This document shows, piece by piece, positions 1-9,098 of a DNA stretch of 64,000 bases; the stretch's first letter is position 1, and the number at the start of each line of letters is the position of its first letter. Made by a program: the position numbers and the translations under genes. Location: NCBI GenBank assembly GCA_947304355.1, contig CAMZAX010000002.1, positions 62,001 through 126,000 on the forward strand, read 5' to 3'. This DNA is from an uncultured Selenomonadales bacterium (GTDB taxonomy: Bacteria; Bacillota; Negativicutes; Selenomonadales; Selenomonadaceae). Under the pieces are notes generated by a model, which was given only the letters and a program-made list of their open reading frames with translations, was not told the DNA's origin and made no database searches.

Positions 1-1
1 G

Positions 2-31
2 CAGTCAATCATCGAGTTGTACTCCAGATAA
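2..31 (+). CDS. rpsD: 30S ribosomal protein S4, last codons (partial)
   Basis: The first bases read in frame as QSIIELYSR and a TAA stop at 29-31. This matches the usual C-terminus of bacterial ribosomal protein S4, which typically ends in a ...E-Y/F-Y-S-R tail. S4 directly precedes rpoA in many Firmicute ribosomal operons, and rpoA follows here after 42 bases. Only ten codons are visible, so the call rests on the ending and on gene order. Confidence 0.8.
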   Translation, partial: QSIIELYSR

Positions 32-73
32 TTAGAGATCCCGACAGAACTTTTCTGAAAGGAGCGTATCTCT

Positions 74-1183
74 TTGACTGACAACGAAAAGAACGACAAC
101 CAAAAGCCGCCGAAGATTGAGATGGTCGAGATAGGCGACGACGGAAATTACGGCAAGTTTATCTGCGAACCGCTCGGTCGCGGCTACGGTATTACAATCG
201 GCAACAGCTTGCGCCGTATGCTCCTGTCGAGTTTGGAAGGCGCGGCTGTCACGTCGATTAGGATTGACGGCGTTCTTCACGAGTTTTCGACGATTCCCGG
301 AGTTCGCGAAGACGTTACCAATATCGTCCTAAACGTCAAGCAGGTTTGCCTTAAAATCGACGAGGAAAAGGATCAGCCGCAATTCTTCGCGCAGGTGGTG
401 ACTACGCCGCCGCGCACTTACACGCTCCGCATTGACGTCGACGTGGAGGAAGAAATTAAAACCGGCTTCCACACCAAAGGCGAACGCCGCGAAGTCACTG
501 CCGCCGATATTGAATGCGATCCCACTATCGAAATCCTCAACCCCGACCTGCATATCGCCTGGCTAAACGACACCGGTAAGCTTCGAATGGAAATGACGGC
601 TCGCACGGGGCGCGGCTACGAACAGGCGGAGAAAAACAAAAACCCCGACGACATTATCGGCACAATCCCGATCGATTCGATTTACTCGCCGGTGCTTCGC
701 GTCAATTACAATGTCGAAGACACCCGCGTCGGCAACGAAATGGACTTCGACAAATTGACGCTGGAAGTTTGGACGGACGGCACCCTCGGTCCCGAAGAGG
801 CTGTGTCCAAAGCGGCGGCTATCCTTATCGCGCACATGAAACTTTTCCAGAACATGGACGGTATCGTCGCAATCGAGGAAGACATAAAAGACGACGAAGA
901 GACCGACGAAAATGAGCCCGAAGACGACGGCATCATGACGATGGACAAAAATCTCGCCAAGCCGATTGAAGAACTCGAATTGTCTGTTCGTTCGACGAAT
1001 TGTCTTAAACGTGCGGGCATTCACACTGTCGGCGATCTCGTCGAAAAGACAGAAGAGGAAATGATGAAAGTCCGCAACCTCGGGCGCAAGTCGTTCGAAG
1101 AAATCAAGCAAGTAATGGCTACACTCGGCGTTTCGTTCAGACAGTCGCCGAATCCGCCCGGCGCGGTTTTGATGGACGATTGA
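74..1183 (+). CDS. rpoA: DNA-directed RNA polymerase subunit alpha
   Basis: Alpha subunit, which nucleates assembly of core RNA polymerase and contacts promoter UP elements and activators. The N-terminal assembly domain (about residues 15-270) carries the family core around [14 protein letters not shown]. The C-terminal domain (about 300-365) contains the helix-hairpin-helix region around [11 protein letters not shown]. The start is TTG at 74, with GAAAGGAG at about 57-64. At 369 residues it is longer than the usual 315 or so, because of an N-terminal extension and a strongly acidic linker (about 275-292, [13 protein letters not shown]) between the two domains. It lies between rpsD and rplQ as in other Firmicutes. 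Confidence 0.97.
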   Translation: MTDNEKNDNQKPPKIEMVEIGDDGNYGKFICEPLGRGYGITIGNSLRRMLLSSLEGAAVTSIRIDGVLHEFSTIPGVREDVTNIVLNVKQVCLKIDEEKDQPQFFAQVVTTPPRTYTLRIDVDVEEEIKTGFHTKGERREVTAADIECDPTIEILNPDLHIAWLNDTGKLRMEMTARTGRGYEQAEKNKNPDDIIGTIPIDSIYSPVLRVNYNVEDTRVGNEMDFDKLTLEVWTDGTLGPEEAVSKAAAILIAHMKLFQNMDGIVAIEEDIKDDEETDENEPEDDGIMTMDKNLAKPIEELELSVRSTNCLKRAGIHTVGDLVEKTEEEMMKVRNLGRKSFEEIKQVMATLGVSFRQSPNPPGAVLMDD

Positions 1184-1207
1184 TTCCGGCAGAAAGGAGG
1201 ATATTTA

Positions 1208-1546
1208 ATGAGCTACAGAAAACTCGGCAGGAACAGCGGCGCACGCAAGGCTATGTTCAGGAGCCTGCTCAGCGCGTTTTTCCAATACGAGCGCATTGAG
1301 ACGACGGAGGCGCGTGCCAAGGAGCTTCGCAAATTCGCCGAAAAAGTCGTGACGCTTGCCAAACGCGGCGACCTCAGCGCACGCCGTCAAGCCATAAATC
1401 TCGTCGCGAACGTCGACGTTGTTCATAAAGTTTTTGAGGAAATCCCCGGCAAATACAGCGACCGCGCAGGCGGTTACACCAGAATCTTGAAACTCGCGCC
1501 GCGTCGCGGAGATGCTGCGCCCATGGTTTTGATTGAACTGGTTTGA
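1208..1546 (+). CDS. rplQ: 50S ribosomal protein L17
   Basis: Ribosomal protein L17 (112 residues, normal length), which binds 23S rRNA near the tunnel exit. It begins [20 protein letters not shown], the family signature, and ends in the conserved [17 protein letters not shown] follows AAAGGAGG by a good distance, 24 bases after rpoA, so the two are cotranscribed. It is probably the last gene of the ribosomal operon, since an inverted heptad repeat with a T-run follows. Confidence 0.97.
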   Translation: MSYRKLGRNSGARKAMFRSLLSAFFQYERIETTEARAKELRKFAEKVVTLAKRGDLSARRQAINLVANVDVVHKVFEEIPGKYSDRAGGYTRILKLAPRRGDAAPMVLIELV

Positions 1547-1550
1547 AGCA

Positions 1551-1632
1551 GTTGGGAGTTAGGATGTAGGAGTTAGGAGTTGGATAAATAATTTTAACTC
1601 CTAATTCCTAACTCCTAACTCCTAACTTTTTT
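1551..1632. repeat. Inverted heptad-phased repeat hairpin after rplQ
   Basis: The left arm is built from units such as GGAGTTA (1551-1585) and the right arm from CTCCTAA units (1596-1627), which are complementary and about 7 bases in period. The right arm runs into TTTTTT, so the element could work as a terminator for the rpoA-rplQ transcript. Related elements recur at about 12569, 14304, 26370, 32131, 45018 and 60855. Confidence 0.75.
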
Positions 1633-1646
1633 CGGGGGTGGCGCAG

Positions 1647-2417
1647 TTGAAGCCGGCAAGCCTGATAATCGGGCGGTTGACGAATTTATTTCAGCGGCAC
1701 GGCGAAGTTGAGCCGAACGCATTGATACGGGCACTTGAACGCGAAGTCGTCAAGCAGAAGACCAAAGATAACCGCGTCCCGAACTCTTACACCATTTACC
1801 TGCGCGAAGAAGATTGTTATCGCTTGAGCGCGGCGCGACTTATCAAATCTCTTTACGAGGCGGTCGAACGCAAAGTCATTCGCGAAAATTCTTTTATGGA
1901 CGGCATTCTGTCCGTCAAAATCAAAAAGATGACGCAAGCCGACGGCGATATTGTAATCGTCTCCGGCTACGTCGAAGACGCCGAGCCCGAAGAAGACACC
2001 ATTAACTTGGAAAACGACGTGCTGAGCCATACGCTGATTAAAGACGCCAACTCAACCGACGACGACGAAACTATTGTCGCCGACAAGACGCAAATCGTCA
2101 GGACGATGCGCACCGCCGCGCCGCGCAAGGTCGAATACAATCTGGCGGTCATTACCGATTTAACCACGGCGGAGATTGTTGTCGGCGAACGTCAAATTTA
2201 TCTCGGACGCAAAGACACAAACGATTTCGTGCTTGAAGACGAGAGCGTCTCGCGAATTCACGCTTACGTTGCCTACGAACGCCATAGACACGTTATTTAC
2301 GACGCGGGCAGTCTAAACGGCACGCTCGTCAACAAAAAGCCGATAAGCCGCCACGAACTGCGCGACGGCGACAAAATTTTAATCGGCAACACGACTTTGA
2401 CTTACAAAGTTCTCTGA
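1647..2417 (+). CDS. FhaA-like protein: DUF3662 domain plus FHA domain
   Basis: A phosphothreonine-binding adaptor. The N-terminal part (about 1-115) resembles the DUF3662/FhaA N-terminal domain found next to FHA domains in Gram-positive bacteria. The C-terminal part (about 180-255) is an FHA domain with the expected GRK, SVSRIHA and NGTLVN motifs. Such proteins link Ser/Thr-kinase signalling to the cell envelope, but no kinase gene is nearby. The best start is TTG 1647, six bases after GGGGGTGG; a GTG at 1638 overlaps that site. It is monocistronic, between a repeat hairpin and a terminator. Confidence 0.85.
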   Translation: MKPASLIIGRLTNLFQRHGEVEPNALIRALEREVVKQKTKDNRVPNSYTIYLREEDCYRLSAARLIKSLYEAVERKVIRENSFMDGILSVKIKKMTQADGDIVIVSGYVEDAEPEEDTINLENDVLSHTLIKDANSTDDDETIVADKTQIVRTMRTAAPRKVEYNLAVITDLTTAEIVVGERQIYLGRKDTNDFVLEDESVSRIHAYVAYERHRHVIYDAGSLNGTLVNKKPISRHELRDGDKILIGNTTLTYKVL

Positions 2418-2426
2418 CGTAAAAAG

Positions 2427-2454
2427 CCTTACTCAAGCGGGTAAGGTTTTTTTT
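2427..2454 (+). terminator. Rho-independent terminator after the FHA gene
   Basis: Stem CCTTAC / GTAAGG (2427-2432 and 2441-2446) followed by eight T. Confidence 0.85.
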
Positions 2455-2499
2455 GCGCCCGCCGCCGCGTGAATTGTCAAAATATTTTTTGCTCGCTTG

Positions 2500-2529
2500 T
2501 TGCAAGTTTGACTGCCAATGTGTTAAAAT
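2500..2529 (+). promoter_or_regulatory. Sigma-A-type promoter for fba
   Basis: TTGCAA (2500-2505), an 18-base spacer, then TAAAAT (2524-2529) preceded by TGT as in an extended -10. It lies about 70 bases before the fba start. Confidence 0.7.
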
Positions 2530-2597
2530 GCCTTTGTTGTTTCAGGAGGGGCGCACGCCCCGCGAATCTTTAAGATATTTTTTAGGAGGTATGCTCA

Positions 2598-3599
2598 ATG
2601 CCGTTAATCACAACCAAAGCCATGTTCAAGAAAGCTCACGAAGGTCAATTCGCTATCGGCGCGTTCAACGTCAACAACATGGAAATCGTTCAGGGCATCA
2701 CGTCGGCTGCTGCCGAACTCAATTCGCCTGTCATCCTCCAATGCTCCGCCGGCGCACGCAAATACGCTAACCATCAGTATCTCGTGCACCTCGTCCGCGC
2801 GGCTCTGGAAGTCAACGACATTCCGATTGCTCTGCACCTCGACCACGGCCCCGACTTCGCGACCTGCAAATCCTGCATCGACGGCGGCTTCACGTCCGTC
2901 ATGTTCGACGGCTCGCATTATCCCTTCGCGGAAAATATCGAGAAGACCAAAGAAGTCGTCGAATACGCGCACGCGCACGGCGTAATGGTTGAGGCCGAAC
3001 TCGGTCAGCTCGCGGGCGTCGAAGACGATGTCAGCGTTGACGCCGACAAAGCTCACTACACCAAACCCGAAGAAGTCGTCGAATTCGTTTCCAAGACCGG
3101 TTGCGACTCGCTCGCCATTGCTATCGGCACCAGCCACGGCGCATTCAAATTCACGCCCGAACAGTGCACCCGCAACCCCGAAACCGGCGTGCTTGAACCG
3201 CCCGAACTGCGTTTCGACATCCTCGCCGAAATCGAAAAACAAATTCCCGGCTTCCCGATTGTTCTTCACGGCGCAAGCTCCGTCATTCCCAAGTACGTCA
3301 AAATCATCAACGACCATGGCGGCAAACTCAAAGACGCTGTCGGCATTCCTGAAGACCAGCTCCGCAAAGCCGCGAAGTCCGCTGTCTGCAAGATTAACAT
3401 CGACTCCGACCTTCGCCTTGCAATGACCGCCGGCATTCGCGAACACTTCGATCAGTATCCCGATCACTTCGATCCTCGCCAGTATCTCACGCCGGCGCGC
3501 AACTACATTAAGGAACTCGTCGCCCACAAGATTAAAGACGTTCTCGGCTCCGACGGATCCGCGCCTGCCATCATGGAACTCGCGAAGACCCTTAAGTAA
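2598..3599 (+). CDS. fba: Class II fructose-1,6-bisphosphate aldolase
   Basis: Zinc-dependent aldolase of glycolysis and gluconeogenesis, interconverting fructose-1,6-bisphosphate with dihydroxyacetone phosphate and glyceraldehyde-3-phosphate in the cytoplasm. Class II signatures are HLDHGPDFATCKSCIDGGFTSVMFDG (split across residues about 75-100; metal-binding HxDHG), the VEAELGQLAG segment, and the phosphate-binding HGASS. Its length of 333 is normal. ATG follows TAGGAGG. It has its own promoter and terminator. Confidence 0.97.
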   Translation: MPLITTKAMFKKAHEGQFAIGAFNVNNMEIVQGITSAAAELNSPVILQCSAGARKYANHQYLVHLVRAALEVNDIPIALHLDHGPDFATCKSCIDGGFTSVMFDGSHYPFAENIEKTKEVVEYAHAHGVMVEAELGQLAGVEDDVSVDADKAHYTKPEEVVEFVSKTGCDSLAIAIGTSHGAFKFTPEQCTRNPETGVLEPPELRFDILAEIEKQIPGFPIVLHGASSVIPKYVKIINDHGGKLKDAVGIPEDQLRKAAKSAVCKINIDSDLRLAMTAGIREHFDQYPDHFDPRQYLTPARNYIKELVAHKIKDVLGSDGSAPAIMELAKTLK

Positions 3600-3633
3600 G
3601 AAAATTTTTCGGACACGTTCCGATAAAGATAAA

Positions 3634-3664
3634 TCGCCCTCGAACTTCGGGGGCGGTTTTTTTT
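3634..3664 (+). terminator. Rho-independent terminator after fba
   Basis: Stem CGCCCTCGA / TCGGGGGCG with one G-U pair, followed by eight T. Confidence 0.88.
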
Positions 3665-3729
3665 GCACAGGAAAAAATTTTTTTGTGTCGAAGGTTTAGC
3701 GCGTGACAAACGATTAGGAGGAAACTGAT

Positions 3730-6042
3730 TTGAACACGTTTGAAATGGAATTCGGCGGCAGAAAATTGGTCGTCGAACACGGCAAAATGGCTAAGCAGGC
3801 CAACGGCTCGGTGCTCGTGCGCTACGGCGACACGGCTGTTTTGGTCGCGGCAACCATGTCCGCCGAACCCCGCGAAGGCGCAGACTTCTTCCCGCTGACC
3901 GTCGACTTTGAAGAAAAAATGTACTCGGCAGGCAAAATCCCCGGCGGTTTCATTAAGCGCGAAGGTCGTCCGCCCACAAGCGCGATTCTCAAAAGCCGAC
4001 TGATTGACCGCCCGATTCGTCCGCTCTTCCCCGACGGCTTCCGCAATGACGTGCAGATTATCGCAACGTGCATTTGCTTCGACGAGGACAACGCTCCCGA
4101 ATTCGCGGGCATGTTGGGCGCAAGTTGCGCGCTGTGCGTCAGCGACATTCCCTTCGGCGGACCGATTGCCGGCGTGCACGTCGGGCGCGTCAACGGCGAA
4201 TTCGTCATCAACCCCACCAAGGAACAGCTTGACGTTTCCGAAATGGATTTGATTGTCGCGGGCTCGAAAGATGCCGTCATGATGGTCGAAGCGGGCGTCA
4301 AAGAACTGCCCGAAGAAATTGTTCTTGAGGCGATTCTTTTCGGGCACGAGGCGATTAAACAGCTCGTCGCCTTCCAAGAAGTCATCGTCGCCGAAGTCGG
4401 CAAGGAAAAGCGCGAAGTCAAACTTTTCCAGCCCGCCGAAGAAATCGCCGCCGCCGTCCGCGAAGTCGCTTACGACAAAATCAACACGCTCATTCGCAAC
4501 CCCGACAAGCTCGAACGCGAGGCGAACCTTGACGCGTGCAAAGCCGAAGTCGTCGCCGAACTGCTTGAGAAATTCCCCGCCGAAGATTACCCCAACGTCG
4601 AAAAGGACATCGGCGCGGTCTTTTACAAGCTCGAAAAGGAAATCGTCCGCAAAATGATTACGCACGAAAAAATTCGCCCCGACGGTCGCGAATTGGAGGA
4701 AGTGCGCCCGATAAGTTGCGAAGTCGGTCTTTTCGCAAGGACGCACGGCTCCGGGCTGTTCACGCGCGGGCAGACGCAGGTCTTGACGATAACGACGCTC
4801 GGCTCAATCGGCGATGAACAAATCATTGACGGGCTCGAACCCGAATACACTAAGCATTACATTCATCATTACAACTTCCCCGGCTTCAGCGTCGGCGAGG
4901 CGCGTCCTTCACGCGGCCCCGGTCGTCGCGAAATCGGTCACGGTGCACTTGCCGAACGCGCGCTCGTCCCCGTCATTCCGTCGATTGAAGACTTTCCCTA
5001 CACGATTCGCCTTGTCTCGGAGGTTTTGGAAAGCAACGGCTCCAGCTCCATGGGTAGCGTCTGCGGCAGCACGTTAAGCCTCATGCAAGCGGGCGTTCCG
5101 ATTAAACGTCCCGTCAGCGGCGTGGCAATGGGTCTCGTCAAGGACGGCGACGCTCACACGATTTTGACGGACATTCAAGGCATGGAAGACGCGCTCGGCG
5201 ATATGGACTTCAAAGTCGCGGGCACGACCGAAGGCGTCACGGCGATTCAAATGGACATCAAAGTCGCAGGCATTTCGCGTGAAATTTTAAGCGACGCGTT
5301 GGCTCAGGCGAAGCGCGGGCGTTCGTTCATACTCGGCAAGATGCTTGAAGTCATCAGCAAGCCCGCCGACGACCTGTCGCCCTATGCGCCGCGCGTCCGC
5401 ACGCTGAAAGTTCCCGTCGACAAAATCCGCGAGATTATCGGCACGGGCGGCAAGATTATCAACCGCATTATCGAGGAGACCGGCGTCGACATTGACATCA
5501 ACGACGACGGCAACGTTTTCGTTACCAGCAAGAACGTCGAGGGCATTGACCGCGCCGTTGAGATTATCGAACAGATTGTTCGCGACGTGGCGATCGGCGA
5601 AGTCTACGAGGGCACCGTTACGCGAATCATGCCGACGGGCGCGTTCGTGGAAATTGCGTTCGGCAAAGAGGCTCTCTGTCACATTTCGCAGCTGTCCGAC
5701 AAACGCATTCCGACTGTCGAGGACGCCGTTAAGATTGGCGACAAGCTCACCGTCAAGATAACCGAAATCGACGAAAAGGGCAGAATCAACGCCAGCCATC
5801 GCGCATTGCTTGAAGGCGATTCGCCGCGCCCGCGCAGAGACGATAGACCGTCGAGAAACTTCGACCGCCCGCGCAGTGACGACCGCTCACGCAACGACGG
5901 ACGTCCGCCGCGCAGTGACAATCGTCCCCAACGCAATGACAACCGCCCGCGCAACGACGGACGCCGCGGCGAATCACGCACGATTAAAGATTTGCGCGAC
6001 TTGAAGAACCTGCGCGACGGTCGCAACAGACGCGACAGATAA
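3730..6042 (+). CDS. pnp: Polyribonucleotide nucleotidyltransferase (PNPase)
   Basis: 3'-5' phosphorolytic exoribonuclease of mRNA decay. Two RNase PH domains (about 10-230 and 310-545, with [20 protein letters not shown] in the first and a conserved [20 protein letters not shown] region in the second) are followed by a KH domain (about 555-615, [12 protein letters not shown]) and an S1 domain (about 622-690). The start is TTG 3730 after AGGAGG. At 770 residues it exceeds the usual 700 or so because of a tail (about 696-770) almost wholly of Arg, Asp, Asn and Pro with repeating R-N-D/P-R-S-D blocks. The tail is probably disordered and may bind RNA or partners. Confidence 0.97.
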   Translation: MNTFEMEFGGRKLVVEHGKMAKQANGSVLVRYGDTAVLVAATMSAEPREGADFFPLTVDFEEKMYSAGKIPGGFIKREGRPPTSAILKSRLIDRPIRPLFPDGFRNDVQIIATCICFDEDNAPEFAGMLGASCALCVSDIPFGGPIAGVHVGRVNGEFVINPTKEQLDVSEMDLIVAGSKDAVMMVEAGVKELPEEIVLEAILFGHEAIKQLVAFQEVIVAEVGKEKREVKLFQPAEEIAAAVREVAYDKINTLIRNPDKLEREANLDACKAEVVAELLEKFPAEDYPNVEKDIGAVFYKLEKEIVRKMITHEKIRPDGRELEEVRPISCEVGLFARTHGSGLFTRGQTQVLTITTLGSIGDEQIIDGLEPEYTKHYIHHYNFPGFSVGEARPSRGPGRREIGHGALAERALVPVIPSIEDFPYTIRLVSEVLESNGSSSMGSVCGSTLSLMQAGVPIKRPVSGVAMGLVKDGDAHTILTDIQGMEDALGDMDFKVAGTTEGVTAIQMDIKVAGISREILSDALAQAKRGRSFILGKMLEVISKPADDLSPYAPRVRTLKVPVDKIREIIGTGGKIINRIIEETGVDIDINDDGNVFVTSKNVEGIDRAVEIIEQIVRDVAIGEVYEGTVTRIMPTGAFVEIAFGKEALCHISQLSDKRIPTVEDAVKIGDKLTVKITEIDEKGRINASHRALLEGDSPRPRRDDRPSRNFDRPRSDDRSRNDGRPPRSDNRPQRNDNRPRNDGRRGESRTIKDLRDLKNLRDGRNRRDR

Positions 6043-6078
6043 ATCAACACGCAATCAGTTAAACAGGAGGCGACAGCA

Positions 6079-6459
6079 ATGGCAGTTATAGACAGATTCA
6101 AAGACGCGTTGGAAGTCAACAAAATCACTGACGCCAACGACTTGGAAGTGCCGATGTCCGCGCAGATGAAGTACGACTACCTGGCGGCGGTGCACACCAT
6201 GGAGCAGCTCGAAAAGTTGGCGCGGGAATTTGAAAACCGCAAGCGCGCACGCATCAAGTTGAAAGACGAACTGTTCAAGAGTTGCAAGCACACGCTTGAA
6301 AAACTCGCCAAAGACGAAGAACTCACGCTGAAAAAAATCGACGACGCCATTAAGGTGCTCAACGATTGTCGCCGCGAAATCGGCAAACTCGACAGCGTCA
6401 CCAAGGAAAGCGAACGGCTCGCAAAATTCATCAAGGACGGCGTAAGCGCGGGCACCTGA
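6079..6459 (+). CDS. Small coiled-coil protein of unknown function
   Basis: I do not recognise the family. The 126 residues are very rich in Lys, Glu and Leu with heptad spacing through about residues 38-118, suggesting a helical, perhaps coiled-coil, cytoplasmic protein with no signal or membrane segment. ATG follows AGGAGG. It is 36 bases after pnp and 12 before the next gene, so it probably sits in the same operon. Confidence 0.7.
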   Translation: MAVIDRFKDALEVNKITDANDLEVPMSAQMKYDYLAAVHTMEQLEKLAREFENRKRARIKLKDELFKSCKHTLEKLAKDEELTLKKIDDAIKVLNDCRREIGKLDSVTKESERLAKFIKDGVSAGT

Positions 6460-6471
6460 GGAGGCGGCGGC

Positions 6472-6972
6472 ATGTTCAGAGAAATGCGGCGCAAGAATTG
6501 TGTTGTCTCCGAGGCGACGGCGTTGGAAATCCTGCGCGGCGGTGAATTCGGCGTTTTGGCTCTGTCGGGTGACGACGGCTATCCTTACACCGTGCCGATT
6601 AATTACGCCTTCGCCGACGGGAAAATTTACTTCCACAGCGCGAAAGTCGGTCACAAGCTCGACGCGATTCGCCGCAACGACAAAGCTTCGTTCTGCGTCG
6701 TCGACCGCCACGATGTCGTTGCCGAAGAGTTTACGACGTATTTCACCAGCGCGATTGCCTTCGGGCGCATCAGGCTCGTCGAAGACAACGACGACCCCGA
6801 AAAACTGCGCGGGCTTGAACTGCTTGCCGATAAGTATTCGTCGACGGCAAGCCCCGAACGTCGTAAGGCTGAACTTGCGCGGCTGAGCGCGGTGGTCGTG
6901 CCCGTCATGACGATTGAACACTTGACGGGTAAGGCGGCACGTGAATTGGTTCGCGACGGCAAAATTTCTTGA
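6472..6972 (+). CDS. Pyridoxamine 5'-phosphate oxidase-like flavin-binding protein (NimA-like)
   Basis: A split-barrel FMN-binding protein of the PPOX/NimA group. Visible features are the N-terminal MRRKNCVVSEATALEILRGG, the barrel segment GYPYTVPINYAFADGKIYFH and HSAKVGHKLDAI, which in relatives contacts the flavin phosphate. Relatives reduce nitro groups or bind heme or flavin; the substrate cannot be told here. ATG follows GAGGAGG. It is 12 bases after the previous gene and 9 before the next. Confidence 0.85.
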   Translation: MFREMRRKNCVVSEATALEILRGGEFGVLALSGDDGYPYTVPINYAFADGKIYFHSAKVGHKLDAIRRNDKASFCVVDRHDVVAEEFTTYFTSAIAFGRIRLVEDNDDPEKLRGLELLADKYSSTASPERRKAELARLSAVVVPVMTIEHLTGKAARELVRDGKIS

Positions 6973-6981
6973 GGAGGAATC

Positions 6982-7731
6982 ATGGAGAAAAAATTTTTGA
7001 CATACAGCATGGAAGTCAACGGGTTGCAACAGGAAGTCCGATTCAGCGAGACAGCGATTGAAGAAATTTTTATGCCGTTCCTGCACGAGCTGACCGACTT
7101 AAAGTTGACGCTTGACAGGAAGGTTATCGCCTACCTTGTCGCGCCGCCCGGAGCAGGCAAAACCACGCTTGCGAAATTCCTTGAACAGCTGAGCCGCGAA
7201 CGCAAAGAGGTCGACGACATACGCGCGCTCGGCATGGACGGCTATCACTACACGGCGGCTTACATGAACGTCAAAACTGTCGAACGCGACGGCAAGGAAA
7301 TTCTCATGCGCGAAGTCAAGGGCGCGCCCGAAACCTTCGATCTGGATTTGTTCGTCGAGAAGATTCGCGAAGTCCGCGCGGAAGGCACCGATTGGAACGT
7401 CTACGACCGCAGGATTCATGACGTGTTGCCCGACTACATGAGCGTCGAGGACGACATAATTTTGATTGAAGGCAACTACCTGTTGCTCAAGGAGCCCGGC
7501 TGGACGAACGTCCGCGTGCTTGGCGATTATTCAGTCTTCGTCGACGCGCCGAGGGAAATTCTGCGCGAACGACTTATCAATCGCAAGGTGCAGGGCGGCA
7601 AGTCGCGTGACGAGGCTGAAAGATTTTTCGACTTCAGCGACGGACAGAATATCGAACGCGTCTTGAAGAACTCTGCGCGGGCGGACGAGACTTGGAAACT
7701 TTTGGCGGACGGCGATTACGAAAAGCAATGA
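6982..7731 (+). CDS. P-loop nucleoside/sugar kinase (uridine kinase/YggC-like)
   Basis: An ATP-dependent kinase of the uridine kinase/phosphoribulokinase/pantothenate kinase superfamily. The Walker A motif is APPGAGKTTLAKFL at about residues 51-64, and MDGYHY (about 86-91) and IEGNYLLL (about 158-165) match the substrate-site and Walker B positions of the group. Its length (249) is close to that of putative fructokinase/nucleoside kinase YggC proteins. The substrate is unknown. ATG follows GAGGAG. Its stop overlaps the start of the prenyltransferase gene (ATGA). Confidence 0.8.
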   Translation: MEKKFLTYSMEVNGLQQEVRFSETAIEEIFMPFLHELTDLKLTLDRKVIAYLVAPPGAGKTTLAKFLEQLSRERKEVDDIRALGMDGYHYTAAYMNVKTVERDGKEILMREVKGAPETFDLDLFVEKIREVRAEGTDWNVYDRRIHDVLPDYMSVEDDIILIEGNYLLLKEPGWTNVRVLGDYSVFVDAPREILRERLINRKVQGGKSRDEAERFFDFSDGQNIERVLKNSARADETWKLLADGDYEKQ

Positions 7732-8570
7732 GCAAATTCAAAGCACACGCCAACAACGTCGCCTTGCCGCACACGATTTTCAGCTTGCCGTTCGCGTTGG
7801 CGAGCGCGTTCATGGCGGCGGATGGTCACCCCGATTTTTGGACGGTCGTGCTGATTTTAATCGCGATAACGGCGGCGCGTTGGGCGGCAATCGCAATCGA
7901 CAACCTTGCCGACTTGAAATATGACAAACTGCAACCGCGCCTGTCGTATCGTGCAATGGTGCGCGGCGAAATTTCACGGGGCGAGGCGTTGATTTTTATC
8001 GCGGCGTGCTTTGTCGTCTTGGTCGTGACGGTCGCGCAACTCCCGCCCGTTTGCCTGAAGCTGTTGCCGATTGCGGCGGTGCCGTTCGTCGTCTACCCGT
8101 TCACGAAACGTTTCACGGCGTGGTGTCACCTGTGCTTGGGCGTGGCGATTGCAATGGCTCCTGCGGGCGCGTGGGTCGCCGTCACCGAAAGCATTTCCTT
8201 GCCGATGATAATTTTGTGCGTGGCGGTCGCGCTGTGGATTGGGGCTTTTGACGCGGTCTACGGCGCGCAGGACGAGCGTTTCGACAAGTCGCAAGGTCTC
8301 CACTCGTTGGCAACCAAATACGGCGCAGCGGGCGCACTGCGAATCGCACGGGGTCTGCACGTCGTATCAATCGCCTGCTTCGTGACGGTCGGGCTGATGT
8401 TGGGCTTGGGCGGGCTCTACTTCGTCGGCGTGGCGATTGCGGCGGCGGCTCTGGTCTATCAGCACGCGCTTGTTAAGCCCGGCGATTATCGCTTCGTCAC
8501 GCAAGCCTACTTCATGCGTAACGGCATCGTCTCTATCGCGATATTTATTTTCACGTGGCTCAGCTATTGA
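7728..8570 (+). CDS. UbiA-family prenyltransferase (MqnP/UbiA-like)
   Basis: A membrane prenyltransferase that attaches a polyprenyl chain to an aromatic quinone precursor. It has about eight hydrophobic segments over 280 residues. The first Asp-rich motif reads DNLADLKYD where the family usually has NxxxDxxxD, so the first Asn appears as Asp. The second motif is YGAQDERFDK, as in UbiA/MqnP. The start ATG 7728 overlaps the kinase stop, indicating translational coupling. It is most like the MqnP branch of the futalosine menaquinone pathway, but the quinone is inferred and no other mqn gene is here. Confidence 0.85.
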   Translation: MSKFKAHANNVALPHTIFSLPFALASAFMAADGHPDFWTVVLILIAITAARWAAIAIDNLADLKYDKLQPRLSYRAMVRGEISRGEALIFIAACFVVLVVTVAQLPPVCLKLLPIAAVPFVVYPFTKRFTAWCHLCLGVAIAMAPAGAWVAVTESISLPMIILCVAVALWIGAFDAVYGAQDERFDKSQGLHSLATKYGAAGALRIARGLHVVSIACFVTVGLMLGLGGLYFVGVAIAAAALVYQHALVKPGDYRFVTQAYFMRNGIVSIAIFIFTWLSY

Positions 8571-8580
8571 ACAAAAAAAA

Positions 8581-8610
8581 TCCTCTGCGACTTGCAGGGG
8601 ATATTTTTTT
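8581..8610 (+). terminator. Rho-independent terminator after the prenyltransferase gene
   Basis: Stem TCCTCTGC / GCAGGGGA (8581-8588, 8594-8601) followed by a T-run. The preceding A-run makes it partly bidirectional. Confidence 0.88.
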
Positions 8611-8630
8611 GCCCGCCGAAAAAATTTTTC

Positions 8631-8659
8631 TTGCAATTTGGCGACGGATATGGTATAAA
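8631..8659 (+). promoter_or_regulatory. Strong promoter of the CRISPR-like unit
   Basis: TTGCAA (8631-8636), an exact 17-base spacer, TATAAA (8654-8659) and a TGG extended -10. No protein-coding gene with a ribosome binding site follows for about 500 bases, so it drives a non-coding transcript starting near 8666. Confidence 0.8.
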
Positions 8660-8665
8660 GCAGGC

Positions 8666-8891
8666 AGTTCAGATTTTAGATTTGGAAAGTGATTGGAGGG
8701 TACGTAGCGACGCCATTTATCGGAAACATTTTCCAAAAGGTACAAGTGGCGTCAAATCAACAAACTCACGACTTTTCTGAAACGTATATGACAAAATTTT
8801 TCGAGAACCTCAGCGAAAATCGGCGCGTTTGAAATCATTTTCCAAAACCGCCGAATGAATCGCACAAGGACGCCACCTTTAGGGTGTGCTG
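8666..8891 (+). ncRNA. Structured leader RNA preceding the CRISPR-like repeats
   Basis: There is no credible ORF here, but the stems are clear. GACGCCA (8709-8715) pairs with TGGCGTC (8747-8753) and encloses GGAAA-CAT-TTTCC. TCGGCG (8820-8825) pairs with CGCCGA (8849-8854) and encloses a second hairpin. Both loops share the 12-mer CATTTTCCAAAA (8727-8738, 8836-8847), suggesting a duplicated stem-loop. CACC/GGTG (8874-8886) forms a third hairpin just before the first repeat. CAAAACCG (8843-8850) is complementary to CGGTTTTG in each repeat, as a short anti-repeat would be. A tracrRNA-like role is possible but unproven. Confidence 0.6.
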
Positions 8892-9084
8892 GTCGCGACA
8901 TTTCTCATACCGTTTACGGTTTTGAAACAATGCTAAGGTTCTTTTTGTTGAACAGATTCTTCCCTTCCACAGTCGCGACATTTCTCATACCGTTTACGGT
9001 TTTGAAACACTGCCGCGAAATCGGCAGGTGTCATAGTGCCGTAATCCATAGGTCGCGACATTTCTCATACCGTTTACGGTTTTT
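8892..9084 (+). CRISPR. Minimal CRISPR-like array: three 37-base repeats, two 43-base spacers
   Basis: Repeat copies start at 8892, 8972 and 9052, an exact 80-base period. The first two copies are identical over 37 bases (8892-8928, 8972-9008), beginning GTCGCGAC and ending GGTTTTGAAAC. The third matches for about 33 bases, then degenerates, as terminal repeats do. The spacers (8929-8971, 9009-9051) are unrelated to each other. The repeat holds a GTCGCGAC palindrome and a CCG-TTTA-CGG hairpin. No cas gene lies in the window, so the type is unknown; GAAAC endings are common in several types. Confidence 0.75.
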
Positions 9085-9098
9085 AGAGAACAACAAAA

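Noticed and set aside
2604-3668. Long minus-strand ORF opposite fba (354 codons), and similar long shadows opposite pnp, thrC, mod and lon
   Set aside because: These are antisense shadows of real genes caused by codon bias. They have no ribosome site, their composition is odd, and they cover well-recognised proteins on the other strand.
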